From PALSA-505 sp963702235 (lineage in GTDB: Bacteria > Actinomycetota > Actinomycetes > Streptosporangiales > Streptosporangiaceae), in contig CAVPBZ010000005.1 in NCBI GenBank assembly GCA_963702235.1, positions 78,222 through 142,221 of the forward strand: a stretch of DNA of 64,000 bases, written 5' to 3'. Numbering within the stretch: the first letter of the stretch is position 1; each line of letters starts with the position of its first letter. Both the position numbers and the translations under genes were made by a program. Under the pieces are notes generated by a model. The model had not been told where the DNA came from. It saw only the letters and a program-made list of their open reading frames with translations, and searched no databases. Below, piece by piece: positions 9,520 to 17,672 of the stretch.

Positions 9520-9954
9520 TGCTGACGACCGAGGGTGATGCCCGCATGGTCGGCGCGGAGCGGGTATCCCTTGAAGAACGCGCGGGAGGCCGGGCGCCAC
9601 AGCAGCCACACCACGGCCAGGCCGGTCAGCCAGGTCACCCAGGCGAGGAACACCGACAGCACGCCATGCTCACCCTGCAGCTCATCCGTCGCCAGGACGA
9701 CCAGCACCGTGGACAGGATGCGTGCCCAGTTCCTGCCCTGGCCGACCGCCCGCGCCATCCACAGCCACAGGGCGATCGGGACCAGGCCGAAGGCCACTAT
9801 CACCAGCGTGATGGTGAGCGGGGTCGCGGTGAGGGGGTGCCCGCGGAACCGCCCGATGCTGTGGATGTCGCCGATGAAGGGCAGCACGGCGATCAGGAGC
9901 CGCAGGCCGCAGCAGGTCGACCGGCTGGCCGGCGGACGGGCCGGGCTGACGCAT
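9510..9954 (-). pseudogene. Small four-helix membrane protein, one frameshift
   Basis: The ATG at 9954 begins MRQPGPSAGQPVDLLR. The frame then changes near 9900-9910 to GLRLLIAVLPFIGDIHSIGRF and continues with three further hydrophobic segments (TITLVIVAFGLVPIALWLWM, a middle one, and VLSVFLAWVTWLTGLAVVWL) to the end at 9510. With one extra base removed it gives a protein of about 148 residues typical of small actinobacterial membrane proteins containing the WLWMARA...GRNWARI motif. The role is unknown. It lies downstream of an ECF sigma factor. Confidence 0.5.
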
Positions 9955-10137
9955 GGTGGCCTGTGCCGCGGCTGTGGCGTACGTGGCCGGATCGACGGCG
10001 ATCGCGGCGACCAGCCGGGCGCGGGCCGCGTCCAGCTCGGCAGGGGCGGGCAGCGGCGTCTCGCGGGCCAGTTCCCGGAGCAACTCCATCTCATTCATCG
10101 GTCGTGAGCTCTCATTCATTGGTCGTGAGCTCCTCAT
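9955..10137 (-). pseudogene. N-terminal fragment of a sigma-linked CU044_5270-like protein
   Basis: The segment MNEMELLRELARETPLPAPA, ELDAARARLVAAIA resembles the start of the CU044_5270-like proteins that commonly follow ECF sigma genes in actinomycetes. It runs in frame straight into the start of the next membrane-protein gene, so the rest of the original protein seems to be deleted. A 21-bp tandem duplication (SSRPMNE twice) lies at its beginning, overlapping the end of the sigma gene. Confidence 0.4.
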
Positions 10138-10699
10138 ACGTTGCCCCCGCTTCGGTACCGGCCAGGACCTGGCGCACCTTGGTGCGGGCCCGGTGCAGCC
10201 TGGACTGCACCGTCCCCACCGGGATGTCCAGCGCCCGCGACACCGCCTGATAGGTCAGCTGCTCCCAGGCGATGAGCAGCAGCACATCCCGGTCACCGGC
10301 CGCAAGCGCCGCCAGCGCCGCGTCCAGCAGCGGGCGCATCGCCTGGGCCGTGACATCGGCAGCTACCCGGTCGGCGTGACCGGGAACCTCAGGCTCAGCC
10401 ATGGCGGCCTGGCTGATCCGGTACTGGCGCCTGGTCCCGGCGATGCTGGCCGACCAGGTTGGTGGCGATCCCGTACAGCCAGGGCCGGGCATCCGAATGG
10501 CTCAGGTCGCAGCGGTCCCGCTTGGCGAACGCGGCCAGGAACGTCTCGGCGACGAGGTCATCGGCAACCTGGCGGTCGGTGCGCCGGGCAAGGTAGCGGT
10601 GGATGTGCGGGCGTGCCTGTCGAACAGGACCGCGAACCGCTCCGGCTCCTGCCAGGAACCCTCAATGAGTACGTGGCCCGGCACGCAAGCTAAGGTCAC
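10112..10699 (-). pseudogene. ECF-type RNA polymerase sigma factor, two frameshifts
   Basis: Three frames must be joined. The start (10699, GTG, or a later GTG) gives EPERFAVLFDRHA; near 10608-10614 one base is missing before HIHRYLARRTDRQVADDLVA, ETFLAAFAKRDRCDLSHSDA and RPWLYGIATNLVGQHRRD (region 2). Near 10430-10440 one extra base precedes RRQYRISQAAMAEPE, and the last frame carries region 4 (ERDVLLLIAWEQLTYQAVSR is approximate, then IPVGTVQSRLHRARTKVRQVL). Both conserved regions are complete, so the gene may be functional with sequencing errors. The two indels compensate each other in sign. Confidence 0.65.
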
Positions 10700-10859
10700 C
10701 GCTCATACCGCGCGAGCCAAAGCCCAGAGGGACACCTGGCGCCCGGGGAGGCTCCGACGGCCCCCATCGGGCGCCGTCGCTTGCATCGCATATCGCCCGT
10801 GTCCGCGGAGACGCCACGGGCCCGCGGGGACGTCGGGGTATCTGGTGAGACCGGTCGCG

Positions 10860-11286
10860 CTATGACTGGTTCAGCAGGCCTGTCGCCTGGCCCACCTCGA
10901 TCAGGTGCCCATCTGGATCCCGGATGTAGGCCCGGATTCTCACGGCCGTGGTCCTTCGGCTCGGTGAGGAACTCCGCGCCGCGGGCCGACCAGTCGGCAT
11001 ACGCCGCGGCGATGTCGGCCACCCTGATGTTGAGAAACGCGCTGGTCCGGTCAGGATCAGCCGGAGTGGTGAGCGTCACCGTCGGCTTGTCGTCGGTCGG
11101 GCCGCCACCCACGTTGAGGATGAGCCAGCTGTTGGCCAGCCTCAGGATGACCGGGTCCCGTTCGCGCACCACCGTCGCGCCGAACACCGACTGGTAGAAC
11201 TCACGGGACCGGTCCTGGTCGGAGACCACCAGGAAGTGGGTCAGCACGAAACCGGTCCGCGGGGCCGGGAAGTCATCCTCGCTCAT
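10860..11286 (-). pseudogene. VOC-family (glyoxalase-like) protein, one frameshift
   Basis: The ATG at 11286 follows a GAGGAGGG ribosome-binding site. The protein reads MSEDDFPAPRTGFVLTHFLV, has the first VOC beta-alpha-beta module with SREFYQSVFGA, and a second with AAYADWSARGAEFLTEPKDH. At 10935-10940 one extra base shifts the frame; correcting it gives RAYIRDPDGHLIEVGQATGL ending NQS at a stop at 10860-10862. The restored Glu in HLIEVGQ is the usual VOC metal ligand. The substrate is unknown. Confidence 0.7.
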
Positions 11287-11363
11287 CGCAGCCCTCCTCG
11301 TCGCCGGGAATGCCCTGGTGACCACCGTAGTCCTCGCAGGCCTGGCCGCCTGGTCCCTGCGGG

Positions 11364-12113
11364 TCAGTCCGAGAACGCGGGTCGATCAGTCCTGTCCCGC
11401 CACCCGAGCCTGGCCACCGCCCACGCCGTCACCAGGCCACCCGAGTTGGCCGCGAGGTGCAGCAGGACCGGCCCGGTCAGGCTGCCCGAATCCGCCCGCA
11501 CCCACGACAGCAGCACCCCGCAGCCCGTCATCCCTGCACACACCGCGGATACCCGTAGCACGGCCTGCCGGCTCCCGCGACCGCCCGCTGCCACAAGCCC
11601 GTTGGCGCGCAGCGCCTGCACCGTCGGCCGGACGTGCCACACGCCGAACACGCCCGCCGTCACCACGATCGCCGCGCCCTCCGGCATCGTCCGCCGCAGC
11701 GCCGCCTGCAGCACCCCGCGGAACGCCACTTCTTCCCACAGCACGGTGCCGGCCGGGATGCGTACCAGGGCGTTGTACGCGATCGCGCGCCCCTCGAGGG
11801 TCGCGATCCGCTTGTCGTCCAGCACCGGCCGGGCCGCCGGCACGACCGCGACCAGCACCCATCCCGCCGCCATCGCGGCGGCCAGCCCCGCGCCCAGCCG
11901 CCCGGGCCGCCACCGGCTGCCCCCGAGGCCCAGGTCCAAGGCCGTCAGGCCGCTTGCCCCCGCCGCCGACACCAGACCCGCAGTAGCGCACAGGTTCAGC
12001 AGCGCATACCGCCGGTGGTGCCACGCAACCCTGTGCATCACGTTGTTATAAGCGGCCAGGGCACAGCAAGCCGCCACCGCGAAGCCGATGTCCCGCGCCC
12101 CGGAACGCCGCAC
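11364..12113 (-). CDS. CPBP-family intramembrane metalloprotease
   Basis: A 249-residue multi-pass membrane protein with the three CPBP (Rce1/Abi-type) motifs: EEVAFRG (Glu-Glu plus Arg) around residue 125, FGVWH around 152, and HLAANS near 224. Such proteins are membrane-embedded glutamic or metal-dependent proteases; some protect against bacteriocins or cleave membrane proteins, but no substrate can be inferred. It lies just downstream of the LuxR/histidine-kinase pair on the same strand, separated by 3 bases from the response-regulator stop, so co-transcription is likely. Confidence 0.85.
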   Translation of the reverse strand: MRRSGARDIGFAVAACCALAAYNNVMHRVAWHHRRYALLNLCATAGLVSAAGASGLTALDLGLGGSRWRPGRLGAGLAAAMAAGWVLVAVVPAARPVLDDKRIATLEGRAIAYNALVRIPAGTVLWEEVAFRGVLQAALRRTMPEGAAIVVTAGVFGVWHVRPTVQALRANGLVAAGGRGSRQAVLRVSAVCAGMTGCGVLLSWVRADSGSLTGPVLLHLAANSGGLVTAWAVARLGWRDRTDRPAFSD

Positions 12114-12116
12114 CGG

Positions 12117-12776
12117 TCACCCGCCCGGATGCACGATGCCGGTCTCATACGCCAGCACCACCGCCTGGGTGCGGTCCCGCAGCCCGAGCTTCATCAGGAT
12201 CCGGCTGACGTGCGTTTTCACCGTCTGTTCCGCGACCACCAGGTGGCCGGCGATCTCGCAGTTGGACATGCCCCGGGCCACCAGGGCGAGCACCTCGGAC
12301 TCGCGCTCGGTCAGCCCGTCGATCTGCTTGCGGCTGGGGGACCGCGGCGCGCCCAGCCGGGCGAACTCGGCGATGAGCCGGCGGGTGACGCCCGGAGCGA
12401 GCAGCGCGTCACCTGCGGCGACCAGCCGTACCGCGTCGGCCAGCTCACGGGCCGAAGCGTCCTTGAGCAGGAAGCCGCTGGCCCCCGAACGCAGCGCCTC
12501 GTACACGTAGTCGTCGAGGTCGAACGTGGTCAGCACCAGGATCTTCGGCGGGTCGGGCATCGCCGTGATCTCCCGGGTCGCCTGCAGCCCGTCGAGCACC
12601 GGCATCCGGACGTCCATGAGGATCACGTCCGGGTGCAGGCCGGCCGCGTGCGCGATCGCCTCCTGGCCGTTCACCGCCTCGGCGATGACCTCGATGTCCG
12701 GCTGCGCGTTCAGCAGGACGGTGAAGCCGGATCGCACCATGCCCTGGTCGTCGGCTATCACCACGCGGATCGTCAC
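12117..12776 (-). CDS. LuxR-family response regulator
   Basis: A 219-residue NarL/LuxR-type regulator. The receiver domain has the acidic pair near residues 9-10 (VIADDQ), the phosphorylated Asp in ILMDVRMP (about residue 54) and KDA near 104. A C-terminal HTH follows (LTERESEVLALVARGMSN, TVKTHVSRILMKLGLRDR). The GTG start at 12776 follows GGAGGGG. It is encoded 30 bases after the sensor kinase gene and is its obvious partner. Confidence 0.93.
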   Translation of the reverse strand: MTIRVVIADDQGMVRSGFTVLLNAQPDIEVIAEAVNGQEAIAHAAGLHPDVILMDVRMPVLDGLQATREITAMPDPPKILVLTTFDLDDYVYEALRSGASGFLLKDASARELADAVRLVAAGDALLAPGVTRRLIAEFARLGAPRSPSRKQIDGLTERESEVLALVARGMSNCEIAGHLVVAEQTVKTHVSRILMKLGLRDRTQAVVLAYETGIVHPGG

Positions 12777-12806
12777 GGCGTCCCCTCCGTCACGGCGTCC
12801 CCTCCG

Positions 12807-14090
12807 TCATGGCGTGTCCTCCGGTCCGGTGTCCTCCGGCTCGCGGTCGCCCAGCGGAAGGGCCGCGGTGACCAGGAACTCGCCTTTCCCGGTCGGCCCG
12901 GCCTGGAGGTGGCCGCCCAGCATGGCGGCGCGTTCGCGCATGCCGATGAGGCCATGCCCGCTGCCGTAGTCCCCGGCCCCGTTGCGCTGCTCCAGGTCCG
13001 CCTCGCGGTCCGCTGGGCAGCCGTCGTTCCGGACCTCGATCACCAGCGCCGCCTCGCCGTAGTACAGCTTCACCGCCACCGCCGAGCCCGGCGCGTGCCG
13101 TATGGCGTTGCTCAGCGCCTCCTGCACGATCCGGTAGGCGGAAAGGTTCACCCCGTTCGGCAGCGGCTGCGGACTGCCGCTGACCCCGCTGGTCACCGTG
13201 ACCCCGCCACTGCGCGCCGATTCCAGCAGGCCGGTGAGATCGTCCAGGCCGGGCTGCGGCGCGGTCTCCGCCGTGTCGCTGCGCAGCACGCCCAGCACGC
13301 GGCGCAGTTCGGACAGGCCGCTCAGCGCGCTGGCCCGGATCTCGCCGAAGCTCTGCACCAGCTCCGGCGGCGGGTCAGCGGTCCGGTACGGCGCGGCCTC
13401 CGCCTGGATCGCGATCACCGACATGTGGTGCGCGACGACGTCATGCAGTTCCCGGGCGATGCGCTGGCGCTCCTGGAGCAGCGCGCGCTCGCCCTCGTGC
13501 CGCCGCTCCTGCACGTGGAGCTGTTCCTGGAGCTGCTCCCGGCTGGCGCGCCGCGACCGGACGATGACGCCGCCGAACACCGGGATGGCGGCCACGGCGA
13601 TGACGCCCGCGATGCTCGACGGGTTGGCGTAGCTGGCGCCGATCACGGTGACGACGGCGGCGGTGACCACCACCCACGTCTTGCACCGGACCGCGACCGC
13701 GTAGAGGCACAGCGCGTAGACGATCACCCCGGCCGGCAGGTATGGGGCCGTTGACAGGGTGTGCGGCGGGATCTCCACCCTGGCCCACAGCACGGCCAGG
13801 GCCGACGCCACCCACGCGGTGAGCGGCACGAAATTGCGCAGCACCAGCGGTGCGCACAGCGCGAAGGCGACCAGCAGCAGTTGCGTGCTGGAGTACGGGC
13901 TGCCGTGATGAGCATTCGCGGACCCGAGCGAGCCGTCGGTGGCGCCGAAGCAGATCAGCGCGATCACCACGTCGGCCGCGAAGACCAGGTCCAGCCGCCC
14001 GCGCCGCAGCCACCGCGGCCGCGGCGCCGCCGGGCGGGTGACGCCAGCCGCGACCACTGCCGCGATCCGGTTGCCGGGTCCCGAGCTCAT
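12807..14090 (-). CDS. Two-component sensor histidine kinase (HisKA_3 type)
   Basis: The ATG at 14090 (MSSGPGNRIAAVVAAG) gives 427 residues; upstream in-frame codons look like leader sequence. About five hydrophobic segments fill residues 35-170, followed by a coiled region (REQLQEQLHVQERRHEGER) and the HisKA_3 dimerisation domain with the phospho-acceptor His in ARELHDVVAHHMSVIAIQAE. The HATPase domain ends GHGLIGMRERAAMLGGHLQA. This is the NarX/DesK-like architecture that pairs with LuxR regulators. Signals sensed are unknown. Confidence 0.93.
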   Translation of the reverse strand: MSSGPGNRIAAVVAAGVTRPAAPRPRWLRRGRLDLVFAADVVIALICFGATDGSLGSANAHHGSPYSSTQLLLVAFALCAPLVLRNFVPLTAWVASALAVLWARVEIPPHTLSTAPYLPAGVIVYALCLYAVAVRCKTWVVVTAAVVTVIGASYANPSSIAGVIAVAAIPVFGGVIVRSRRASREQLQEQLHVQERRHEGERALLQERQRIARELHDVVAHHMSVIAIQAEAAPYRTADPPPELVQSFGEIRASALSGLSELRRVLGVLRSDTAETAPQPGLDDLTGLLESARSGGVTVTSGVSGSPQPLPNGVNLSAYRIVQEALSNAIRHAPGSAVAVKLYYGEAALVIEVRNDGCPADREADLEQRNGAGDYGSGHGLIGMRERAAMLGGHLQAGPTGKGEFLVTAALPLGDREPEDTGPEDTP

Positions 14091-14156
14091 GCCCCCAGCG
14101 TAGGGCGGCACCGCTCCCCATTTCGTGACCCGCAAGGTGGATCTTCGCGGTCGTAC

Positions 14157-14177
14157 TCCAGTAGGGGGGCCTACCGG
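14157..14177. promoter_or_regulatory. Possible operator upstream of the hydrolase-acyltransferase operon
   Basis: GTAGG-GGGG-CCTAC is a short inverted repeat between the divergent kinase and secreted-hydrolase genes. It is suggestive of a regulator site but too short to be sure. Confidence 0.25.
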
Positions 14178-14319
14178 GGGAGGGCCGGTCCGCGCCGCCC
14201 CGCTCACCCGCGTGCTACCCGCGGGGCAGCCCCGCAATGGGCTCCGCAGCGGGACGCAGGCGACCGGCGCGCGTCCGTAACTTCCAGCTCAGCACCCGCT
14301 GAACAGAAAGGACGCTGCC

Positions 14320-15249
14320 ATGAGAATCCGCCGCGTGGTCGCCATTGCGACGGCCGCGGCCGCCGTACTCGCGACGACCGCCGCCGTCCTCCCGGGCAGC
14401 CCGGCTGACCGGCCGCAGCCGCTTCCCGCCTTTAACAACCGGGCTCTTTCCGAACGCTACGGCGTCAACTCCCGCGCGATCGCCCGCGCCACCCGGACGG
14501 CCGTCAGGACCGGCAACACCGGGCTCGCGCAGGCGCTGGAAGCCATGCGCGGCCGGCAATTCCTCGATTTCAACCCGCGCGGGCCGGGACTGGCCGTGGA
14601 GGTGATAGGGAACCTGGCCCTGGCCCGGCGGGTCGCCATCCTCGTGCCCGGCTCCGACACCTCGCTTGCGACGTTCGACACTCGCGGTACGGCCTCACCG
14701 CAGGGCGGTGCCCTCGCCCTGGCCGCCGAAGCCCGCCGCCTCGATCCCCGCGCCCGCCTGGCCGTCATCGCCTGGCTCGGTTACGCCACCCCGGGCACGA
14801 TCAGCCCGGCGGTGCTGACCTCGGGTGACGCGGGGCAGGGCGCGACCGCGCTGCGGCCGCTGGTGGACGACCTGGCCCGGCACGGCCACCAGGTCGCCCT
14901 GCTCTGCCACAGCTACGGCTCGGTGGTGTGCGGCCTGGCCGCTCCGCACCTGCCCGCGACGGACATCGCGGTGATCGGCAGCCCCGGGATGGACGCCTCC
15001 TCGGCCGGGGCGCTGCACACCACCGCCCGGGTCTGGGCCGGCCGGGGTGCCGCCGACTGGATCCGCGACGTCCCGCACGTCCGTTTCCTCGGGCTCGGCT
15101 TCGGCCAGGACCCGATGGCCCCCGGCTTCGGCGCCAGGATCTTCGCCTGCGGCGCCGGCGGTCACAGCGGCTACTTCCAGCCCGGCAGCATCTCGCTGCG
15201 CAACCTGGCCGAGATCGCCCTGGGCGACCCGGCCGCGGTGACCCGATGA
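14320..15249 (+). CDS. Secreted alpha/beta hydrolase (DUF1023-like)
   Basis: A 309-residue exported hydrolase: signal peptide MRIRRVVAIATAAAAVLATT with an Ala-rich cleavage site. The nucleophile elbow LLCHSYGSVVCG near residue 195 matches the DUF1023 type (GHSYGS). A C-terminal His lies in GAGGHSGYF. The stop overlaps the acyltransferase start by ATGA, so the two are translationally coupled. The substrate is unknown; an extracellular ester or amide is plausible. Confidence 0.8.
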   Translation: MRIRRVVAIATAAAAVLATTAAVLPGSPADRPQPLPAFNNRALSERYGVNSRAIARATRTAVRTGNTGLAQALEAMRGRQFLDFNPRGPGLAVEVIGNLALARRVAILVPGSDTSLATFDTRGTASPQGGALALAAEARRLDPRARLAVIAWLGYATPGTISPAVLTSGDAGQGATALRPLVDDLARHGHQVALLCHSYGSVVCGLAAPHLPATDIAVIGSPGMDASSAGALHTTARVWAGRGAADWIRDVPHVRFLGLGFGQDPMAPGFGARIFACGAGGHSGYFQPGSISLRNLAEIALGDPAAVTR

Positions 15250-16451
15250 TCCGCCGCGCCGCTGCCCAGGTCCTGGCGCGCGCCCGGCGGATCGACGCCG
15301 CCACCCCGGCGCACCGCGACCGCACCGTGGACGCGCTCCGCGCGCTGGCCATCGCCGGGGTCATCCTCGGCCACTGGCTGGTCACCGCGCTGGTGCTGAC
15401 CCACGGCCGGACGGGTACCACGCTGGCCGACAAGAGCCCGCTGGTCGCCATGCCCGCCCTCACCCCGGTGTCCTGGATCTTCCAGACGCTCGCCATCTTC
15501 TTCCTGGTCGGCGGCTACGCGGCGGCCCGCAGCTACACCGGTCACTACCTGGCCTGGCTGCGCCTGCGCCTGACCCGGCTGTCCCGCCCGGTGGCGGTGC
15601 TCGTCGCCTTCTGGGCGCTGCTCGCCGCCGGCCTGTACCTGGGCGGCGTGCCCTGGGGGACGCTGCACACCGTGCTCACGCTGGTGCTCGACCCGCTGTG
15701 GTTCCTCGGCGTGTTCGCCGCGCTGACCGCCCTGACCCCGCTGGCCGTGGCGCTGGTGCGCCGCCTCGGCGTCTGGGCGGCGCTGATCCCGCTGGCCGTC
15801 GTCGCGGCCGCCGACGCGGTGCGGTTCGGCCTCGGCGGGCCGTCCTGGGCGGGCTGGATCAACATCCTGGCCGGCTGGCTGGTCCCGTACCTGCTCGGGA
15901 TCGCCTGGGCGCGGGGCGCGTTCCGCGGCCGCGCGGTGCCGGCCCTGATGCTGGCCGGCGGGGCCGCGGCGACCGCGGCGCTGGTGGCGTGGGCGCACTA
16001 CCCGGCCAGCATGGTCGGGGTGAACGGCGCCCGAATCTCGAACCTCAACCCGCCCACCCTGGCCGTCGTGACGTTCGGCATCGCCCAGGCCGGGCTGGCC
16101 CTGCTGCTGCGGGAACCGCTGGCCCGGTGGATGCGCCGCCCGGCCGCCTGGGCTGCGGTGGTGACGGCCAACCTGTCGGCCATGACGCTGTTCCTGTGGC
16201 ACCAGACCGCGTTCCTCGCCGTCACCGTGGCCGGCCTGGGCATCGGCCGGCTGCCCGGCCTGCACACGGCGCCGTCGAACGCCCTGTGGGTCGCGGAGCG
16301 GCTGGCCTGGCTGCCCGCCTTCGCCGCCATGCTGGCCCTGCTGTGGCTGCTGCTGCACCGGGCCGAACGGCCGCCGCGGCCCGGTAGCGTAGCCGCAGTC
16401 GAGTCGCACTCTCAAGCCGCACCAGCGACGACGCGAGGAGCATCACTGTGA
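15246..16451 (+). CDS. Membrane acyltransferase (acyltransferase-3 family)
   Basis: The ATG at 15246 overlaps the previous stop. The 401 residues begin with the acyltransferase-3 signature RDRTVDALRALAIAGVILGH, with the active-site His in GHWLV, and contain about ten hydrophobic segments. Such enzymes transfer acyl groups to sugars or glycolipids at the membrane. Being coupled to two alpha/beta hydrolases suggests a pathway adding and removing an acyl group, but that is inference. Confidence 0.85.
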   Translation: MIRRAAAQVLARARRIDAATPAHRDRTVDALRALAIAGVILGHWLVTALVLTHGRTGTTLADKSPLVAMPALTPVSWIFQTLAIFFLVGGYAAARSYTGHYLAWLRLRLTRLSRPVAVLVAFWALLAAGLYLGGVPWGTLHTVLTLVLDPLWFLGVFAALTALTPLAVALVRRLGVWAALIPLAVVAAADAVRFGLGGPSWAGWINILAGWLVPYLLGIAWARGAFRGRAVPALMLAGGAAATAALVAWAHYPASMVGVNGARISNLNPPTLAVVTFGIAQAGLALLLREPLARWMRRPAAWAAVVTANLSAMTLFLWHQTAFLAVTVAGLGIGRLPGLHTAPSNALWVAERLAWLPAFAAMLALLWLLLHRAERPPRPGSVAAVESHSQAAPATTRGASL

Positions 16452-17281
16452 CTGCCACCGATTGGGCCGCCGGCGCGCGGGGGACCGGACACTACGCCGA
16501 GGTCAACGGCATCAACCTTTACTACGAGACGCACGGCGCGGGGCGGCCGCTGGTCTTGCTGCACGGCGGGCTCGGGTCGGGCGAGATGTTCGGGCCGATC
16601 CTTCCCCCGCTAGGCGAGCGGCACCAGGTCATCGCCGTCGACCTGCAGGGGCACGGCCGGACCGCCGATATCGACCGGCCGATCGACATCCGGCTGATGG
16701 CCGATGACATCGCGGCTCTCATCGGCCACCTCGGGCTGGACAGGCCGGACCTGGTGGGCTACTCACTCGGCGGCGGGGTGGCGCTGCTCACGGCGGCGAA
16801 GTACCCGGCCAGCGTCGGCCGCCTCGTCGCGGCCTCGGCCAGCATCCGGCGCGACGCGTTCTATCCGGAGATGCTCGCCCAGCAGGGCCAGGTCAGCGGG
16901 GCCGCGGCAGAGTTCATGAAGGACACGCCGATGTACCAGCTCTACCAGCGGGTCGCGCCGCACCCCGAAGACTTCCCCCGGCTGCTGGACAAGATCGGCG
17001 AGGCGATGTCGGAGGACTTCGACTTCACCGAGGAGGTCCGCGGTCTCCAGATGCCGACGCTCATCGTCGCCGCCGATGCCGACATGGCGCCGCCAAGCCA
17101 CTACGCCGAGGTCTTCAAGCTGCTCGACGGCGGCCTCCGCGACGGCGGCTGGATGGGCGAGGGCCGGCCGAAGGGTGGTCACGCGCTGGCGATCCTGCCC
17201 GGCCTGACCCACTACAACATCTTCAGCTCGCCGCTGTTCGTCGCTGCCGTCCTCGAGTTCCTCGACAAGCAGCCGAGCTGA
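16448..17281 (+). CDS. Alpha/beta-fold hydrolase
   Basis: The GTG start at 16448 overlaps the acyltransferase stop by four bases (GTGA). The 277-residue protein has the oxyanion motif LLHGGLGSGEMF, the nucleophile GYSLGGGVAL (Ser near 102), an acidic residue in VAADADMAPP, and a C-terminal His in PGLTHYNIF. It lacks a signal peptide, so it is the cytoplasmic member of the operon. The specific substrate is unknown. Confidence 0.88.
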   Translation: MTATDWAAGARGTGHYAEVNGINLYYETHGAGRPLVLLHGGLGSGEMFGPILPPLGERHQVIAVDLQGHGRTADIDRPIDIRLMADDIAALIGHLGLDRPDLVGYSLGGGVALLTAAKYPASVGRLVAASASIRRDAFYPEMLAQQGQVSGAAAEFMKDTPMYQLYQRVAPHPEDFPRLLDKIGEAMSEDFDFTEEVRGLQMPTLIVAADADMAPPSHYAEVFKLLDGGLRDGGWMGEGRPKGGHALAILPGLTHYNIFSSPLFVAAVLEFLDKQPS

Positions 17282-17317
17282 CCCGCAACGGGGCCGCATT
17301 CGGCCACCCGCGTGCGG

Positions 17318-17521
17318 CTACTCGTTCCGCCACTCGCCGCCGTGACGTCTGGCATACCTGCGCTGCTTACCCGGCGAATCAGCGAACTCGTCGTACATGT
17401 CCTGGGCAGTACGGTCAGTCCGGCGCGTCCAGAATCGCGTTTCGACACCAACCATGCTCACGAACCCCCAGATTGCGAAGATCACTGCCGCGAAGAAGAT
17501 GAGCGCCTCCCACCACGGCAT
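17318..17521 (-). CDS. Small single-pass membrane protein
   Basis: Begins at the ATG at 17521, preceded by a near-perfect ribosome-binding site GGAGGTGAT; the longer frame starting at a GTG would begin inside that site, so it is rejected. The 67 residues have one hydrophobic helix (EALIFFAAVIFAIWGFVSM) and a charged tail rich in Arg and Asp. The pattern resembles small conserved actinobacterial membrane proteins of unknown role. Confidence 0.65.
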   Translation of the reverse strand: MPWWEALIFFAAVIFAIWGFVSMVGVETRFWTRRTDRTAQDMYDEFADSPGKQRRYARRHGGEWRNE

Positions 17522-17672
17522 GCGGATCACCTCCGTCCCATCTGGACGTCAAATTGTTCCTTCCCCGCAGGACCGGCTGAAACCTCGAGCCGCCAGCGGC
17601 GGATGGAACTCGGGTGGCCTTCGGCCTGCCCTGGCGGGACAACCGGTGGCGTGCACCGGACCGCCCCGGGGG